Positions 60,731 to 64,000 of a stretch of DNA of 64,000 nt are shown here, one piece after another. Below the pieces are notes generated by a model, which was given only the letters and a program-made list of their open reading frames with translations, was not told the origin of the DNA and did not search any database. The DNA lies in the NCBI RefSeq assembly GCF_011299595.1, contig NZ_CP049867.1, forward strand, positions 1,364,001 to 1,428,000, written 5' to 3'. A program made the position numbers and the translations under genes. Position 1 is the first letter of the stretch. The number at the start of each line of letters is the position of its first letter. Origin of the DNA: Nocardioides sp. HDW12B (GTDB lineage: Bacteria > Actinomycetota > Actinomycetes > Propionibacteriales > Nocardioidaceae).

Positions 60731-61665
60731 AGGCGCCCGGAGAAGGACTCGTAGATGGAGATGCCTGCCGGCCCGAGCACGGCGATGAAGAGGCACGGCA
60801 GGATGCAGAAGATCAGGGGGATGAGGATCTTGATGGCGACCTGCTGCGCCTTCTCCTCGGCCCGCTGTCGACGCTTGGTCCTGATCTCGCGCGACTGGAC
60901 GCGCAGGACCTGGGCCATCGGGATGCCGAGGGCGTCGGCCTGCACCATGGACGAGACGAATCCCTTGACCTCGGGGACGTTCGTCCGCTCCCCGAGCGCG
61001 CGGAGGGCTGCGGACCGGCCCTTGCCGATCTGCATCTCCTGCAGCACGCGGGCGAACTCCTCGGCCAGGGCGCCGTCGGTGTTGCGGGCGACCTGGGAGA
61101 GAGCGGCGTCGAAGCCGAGACCGGACTCCACCGAGATCGTCAGGAGGTCGATGGCGTCGGGGAGGGCACGCTGCATGGTCTGCGTGCGGTCGTAGGCCCG
61201 CTGGTAGAGGTACATGTTCGGCGCCATGAACCCGGCGAGCGCGAACATGATGCACACCCCGAGGGTGACGAGCAGCCCGGCTCCGAAGAGCTGGGTCAGG
61301 GCGAAGCCGACGACGAACGCGCCGATGAAGCCGAGGAACTTGAAGGACGCCACGCGGTCGGGTGACCAGCCGGGCGGGTTGCCGGCGAGCTCGAGCTTGG
61401 CGCGGATGTTCTCCACGTGGTCGTTGGCCGTGAGCTTGTGCGCGATGCCCTGCACCTTGTCGGCGAGCGGGCCCAGCACGCGGTCGTGGAAGCCGGGCTC
61501 GAGCTCGCGCTGCATCTCGGGCGGGGCGGTGGAGAAGGCCTCCATCACCGCCAGCGACTTGCTGACCCCGCGTGCTTCGTTGGTGAAGACACCGACGGCG
61601 GTGAGCGCGAGGAAGATGGCCGCGAAGATCCCGAGGATCCCGCCGATGAGGATGAGGGTGCTCAC
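60727..61665 (-). CDS. tadC: Tad pilus inner-membrane protein TadC
   Basis: 312 residues of the type II secretion F family. Hydrophobic segments are at about residues 4-25, 100-145 and 280-310. The F-domain motif AIDLLTISVESGLGFDAALSQVA and LEEMQIGKGRSAALRALGERT-like region follow. TadB and TadC form the membrane platform of the Flp pilus. It starts 4 bp after the VWA-TadB gene. Confidence 0.92.
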   Translation of the reverse strand: MSTLILIGGILGIFAAIFLALTAVGVFTNEARGVSKSLAVMEAFSTAPPEMQRELEPGFHDRVLGPLADKVQGIAHKLTANDHVENIRAKLELAGNPPGWSPDRVASFKFLGFIGAFVVGFALTQLFGAGLLVTLGVCIMFALAGFMAPNMYLYQRAYDRTQTMQRALPDAIDLLTISVESGLGFDAALSQVARNTDGALAEEFARVLQEMQIGKGRSAALRALGERTNVPEVKGFVSSMVQADALGIPMAQVLRVQSREIRTKRRQRAEEKAQQVAIKILIPLIFCILPCLFIAVLGPAGISIYESFSGRL

Positions 61666-61669
61666 GAGC

Positions 61670-63622
61670 TCACACCTCCACCTTGACGAGCTTCTTCATC
61701 CAGAAGATGCCGACGGTGAGCAGGACGCCCATCAGGATCAGCATGGCCCACCCGAGCGGGGTGGAGTACATGACGCCGACGTACGTCGGGTTGGTGAGGA
61801 CGAGGTACAGCATGAAGACCGGCGGGAGGCCTCCGAGGATCCACACCGACAGTCGACCCTCCGCGGACAGCGCCATCACCTGTCGCTCCAGGTACTCCCG
61901 CTCGCGGATGGTCTCGGCGACCTTGTTGAGCAGCTCGGCCAGGTTGCCACCGACCTGGCGCTGGATGCGGATGGCCATGACGACCCACTCGAAGTCGACG
62001 CTGCCCATGCGCTCGGCGATCGCAGCCAACGCGTCCTCGATCTCGACGCCGAGCCGGGTCTCGATCAGGGCGCGTCGGAACTCGCTGGCCATCGGGTCCG
62101 TGCCCTCCTTGACGACCGTGTCCACGGACTGCGCCAGGGACAGACCGGCCGACAACGCGCCGGACATGAGCTGCAGCGTGTTGGCGAGCTGGTTCTTGAA
62201 GGCCTTGAGACGGCGGCGGTGCTTGAAGGACAGGAAGACCCAGGCCCCCACCCCGCCGAGGAACAGCCCGCCCACCATGTAGAGCACGTTCCCGCCGCTG
62301 AGCAGCAGCGCAACCATGCCGAAGACCACGGTGACCCCAGCGTGCACGAGGAGCCACTCGGCCGGCTTCAGGGCCAGCCCTGCGGCGTCGAGCTTGGCGC
62401 CCAGCTTGACCTCGAGCCCCTCACGTCCCTCGAGGACGCCTTCGGCGACCGCGACAGCCTGCTGGGTCACCGACTGGTTCTCGCTCGCGCGGTTCGCCTC
62501 GGCGAGCCGCTTGGCACCCTTGCGCGTGTAGGCCTCGATGCCGCGGTCGACGGCGTCCTGACGTGCCTCGCGGCCGCCGGAGACCAGCAGGCCGATGATC
62601 GCGAGGAAGCCGAGCGCCGCCGCCGCGATGCCGGCGTACATGTACTCGACGGGAACGGTGAGCCCGGGGTCCACCGGCTGCGGGGTGGCCGGGGCGGCCT
62701 CCGCCGGCTCCTCCGAGGCAGCGGCCAACGTCACGAACGCGTCGTCGAGCACGGGCTGCCCGCCGACGTCGAGGGCGAGGGACAGCGTTCCCTCGTCACC
62801 GGCCAGCTCGGCCGGGGGAGTGACGGTCACCAGGTACTGGCTGGCCAGGTCGGCCGCCCGGTCGGCGAAGAGGTCGGTGAGGGCGGCGGGGTCGTCGGCC
62901 GAGAGCACCTGGCCGTTGCCGGCCCGGGCGATGCCGCTCAGGGTGTCCGTGTCGGCCGCGTTCTGAGCCAGCGCGACGACGTCGACGACGACCTCGGAGC
63001 GCTCGACCTTGGACTCGACCTCGGCAAGGGGCGTGTCGGAGGTGTCCGCACCGTCCGACAGCAGCAGCACCGAGCGTGAACCCTCGTCACCGCTGACGGT
63101 CACCGCCTCGAGCAGGCCGTCGTAGAGCCTGGTCTGCGCGCTCAGCTCGAGCTCGTCGATGACAGCGCGCACGGCGTCGCGGTCGGTGGTCGGCTCCTGC
63201 GCGACGGTGACCTCGCTGGCGAAGGTGACCAGACCGACCTCGATGTCGGACGGCACCTCGTCGAGGAAGGCCGACGCCGCGCTCTTGGCCGCTTCGAACT
63301 TCGCCCCCCGCATGCTGTTGCTGACGTCGAGCGCCAGCACGGCGGTCCGGGCGATGCTCTCCTCACCGGACGCGTCGTCGATGGCCTCGATGGAGGCGTC
63401 CAGCTGCTGGCCCTCGAAGCTGGCGGAGAGGGAGTCCAGGTCGGGGGTCTCACCCGGTGCCAGCTCGGAGAGCGACAGCACGAGCTGCAACGAGCCGCCG
63501 TCCGGCTCGGAGTAGTCGATCGAGGCCGTGGCAGCAGCTGCCGGTGAACCCACGAGAAGGGCGGGTCCACCGACCAGCGGAAGGAGGAGGAGCGCACGAA
63601 GCGCACGACGTCCGGCGCCCAC
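61670..63622 (-). CDS. tadB: VWA domain - TadB fusion protein of the Flp pilus
   Basis: 650 residues. A signal peptide (about 1-30) leads to an exported von Willebrand A domain at about 95-270, with the MIDAS-like DVSNSMRG and LLSDGADTSD acids. One transmembrane helix at about 330-350 is followed by a T2SSF platform domain: ANTLQLMSGALSAGLSLAQSVDTVVKEG, FEWVVMAIRIQRQVGGNLAELLNKVAETIRER and two terminal helices. TadB normally lacks the VWA part. It lies between the TadA gene (2-bp gap) and tadC. Confidence 0.9.
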   Translation of the reverse strand: MGAGRRALRALLLLPLVGGPALLVGSPAAAATASIDYSEPDGGSLQLVLSLSELAPGETPDLDSLSASFEGQQLDASIEAIDDASGEESIARTAVLALDVSNSMRGAKFEAAKSAASAFLDEVPSDIEVGLVTFASEVTVAQEPTTDRDAVRAVIDELELSAQTRLYDGLLEAVTVSGDEGSRSVLLLSDGADTSDTPLAEVESKVERSEVVVDVVALAQNAADTDTLSGIARAGNGQVLSADDPAALTDLFADRAADLASQYLVTVTPPAELAGDEGTLSLALDVGGQPVLDDAFVTLAAASEEPAEAAPATPQPVDPGLTVPVEYMYAGIAAAALGFLAIIGLLVSGGREARQDAVDRGIEAYTRKGAKRLAEANRASENQSVTQQAVAVAEGVLEGREGLEVKLGAKLDAAGLALKPAEWLLVHAGVTVVFGMVALLLSGGNVLYMVGGLFLGGVGAWVFLSFKHRRRLKAFKNQLANTLQLMSGALSAGLSLAQSVDTVVKEGTDPMASEFRRALIETRLGVEIEDALAAIAERMGSVDFEWVVMAIRIQRQVGGNLAELLNKVAETIREREYLERQVMALSAEGRLSVWILGGLPPVFMLYLVLTNPTYVGVMYSTPLGWAMLILMGVLLTVGIFWMKKLVKVEV

Positions 63623-63624
63623 GT

Positions 63625-64000
63625 TCAGCCCCCGTCGCGCGCGAACAGCATCGGGTCGACGCTCACGTTGTTGTGCGCGAGCTTCTCGACGAACTTCGGG
63701 CGGAGTCCGGTGGCCTTCATCGAGCCGCGGGTCTTCCCGTTCTCGTCGAAGCCCTGCGAGTGGTCGTAGAGGAAGATGTCCTGCAGCGTGATGATGTCGC
63801 CCTCCATCCGCTCCACCTCCGTGACGTGGGTGATGCGACGCGACCCGTCACGCAGGCGGGCCTGGTGGACGATGAGGTCGACGGCTGACGCGACCTGCTC
63901 GCGGATGGCGCGGATCGGCAGGTCCATGCCCGCCATCAGCACCAGCGTCTCGAGCCGGGCGAGGGTGTCGCGAGGCCCGTTCGAGTGCACGGTGCAGATC
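63625..64000 (-). CDS. tadA: Tad pilus ATPase TadA/CpaF, C-terminal part
   Basis: Cut by the right window edge; about 125 residues are visible. The piece runs CTVHSNGPRDTLARLETLVLMAG, then IREQVASAVDLIVHQARLRDGSRRITHVTEV and ends with PKFVEKLAHNNVSVDPMLF. These are the C-terminal secretion-ATPase segments of CpaF/TadA, the motor of Flp pilus assembly. The gene is upstream of the VWA-TadB fusion in the same operon. Confidence 0.93.
   Translation of the reverse strand, partial: ICTVHSNGPRDTLARLETLVLMAGMDLPIRAIREQVASAVDLIVHQARLRDGSRRITHVTEVERMEGDIITLQDIFLYDHSQGFDENGKTRGSMKATGLRPKFVEKLAHNNVSVDPMLFARDGG

Overview
The window is a very GC-rich actinobacterial chromosome segment, most likely Nocardioides or a close relative. 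This rests on gene content and order, not on a marker gene. Gene order follows the Mycobacterium tuberculosis Rv2188c-Rv2219 neighbourhood as I recall it: DUF4191 protein, lipA, lipB, epimerase, sucB/dlaT, pepA, gcvT, erpA, adoK, ctaC, ctaF, qcrCAB, ctaE, trpD, exonuclease-UvrC protein, NlpC/P60 protein, pimB'. Many neighbouring genes overlap by four bases (ATGA or GTGA), so operons can be read directly.

Layout. 0-5.5 kb: end of an RDD membrane protein, a lipid-modifying operon (flavin oxidoreductase, DUF1365, cyclopropane-type fatty acid synthase, esterase) and a lipoprotein. 5.5-17 kb: lipoate and 2-oxoacid dehydrogenase block (lipA, an ABC exporter, lipB, epimerase, sucB with two lipoyl domains) with pepA and gcvT. 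17-25 kb: aldo/keto reductase, a PspA-HtpX-PspAB envelope-stress operon, glycerate kinase, erpA and adenosine kinase. 25-39 kb: the bcc-aa3 respiratory supercomplex in two convergent operons, ctaC-ctaD-ctaF (+) and ctaE-qcrC-qcrA-qcrB (-). Between them lie an L,D-transpeptidase, an orphan AbiEi/Vsr-like gene and a mobile region. 39-41.4 kb: receiver-like protein, trpD and a membrane acetyltransferase-like protein. 41.4-52 kb: a surface-glycan island with an amino-sugar module (dehydrogenase, aminotransferase, acyltransferase), a second aminotransferase and acyltransferase pair, an epimerase, two GT2 glycosyltransferases and two large membrane proteins. 52-58 kb: exonuclease-UvrC fusion, a riboswitch-controlled NlpC/P60 hydrolase, an anchored zinc peptidase and a shortened PimB'-like mannosyltransferase. 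58-64 kb: a Tad/Flp pilus locus with two pilins, a two-component system, TadC, a VWA-TadB fusion and the end of the TadA ATPase.

The most interesting part is 29.4-34.6 kb. An intact ISL3-family element and a 166-bp remnant of the same element enclose a small cargo: a monooxygenase, a GlxA/AraC regulator and a tRNA-Thr 3' fragment with a hairpin. The outer ends of this structure, not the ends of the intact IS, are flanked by a perfect 8-bp duplication, so it appears to have moved as one 3.7-kb unit. Outside it, two arrays of one 22-bp repeat family lie just downstream of the two convergent genes ldt and qcrB, in the same orientation relative to each gene. Other points of note are a c-di-AMP riboswitch before the NlpC/P60 gene, the loss of the PimB' C-terminus exactly where conserved gene order ends, and the VWA-TadB fusion.
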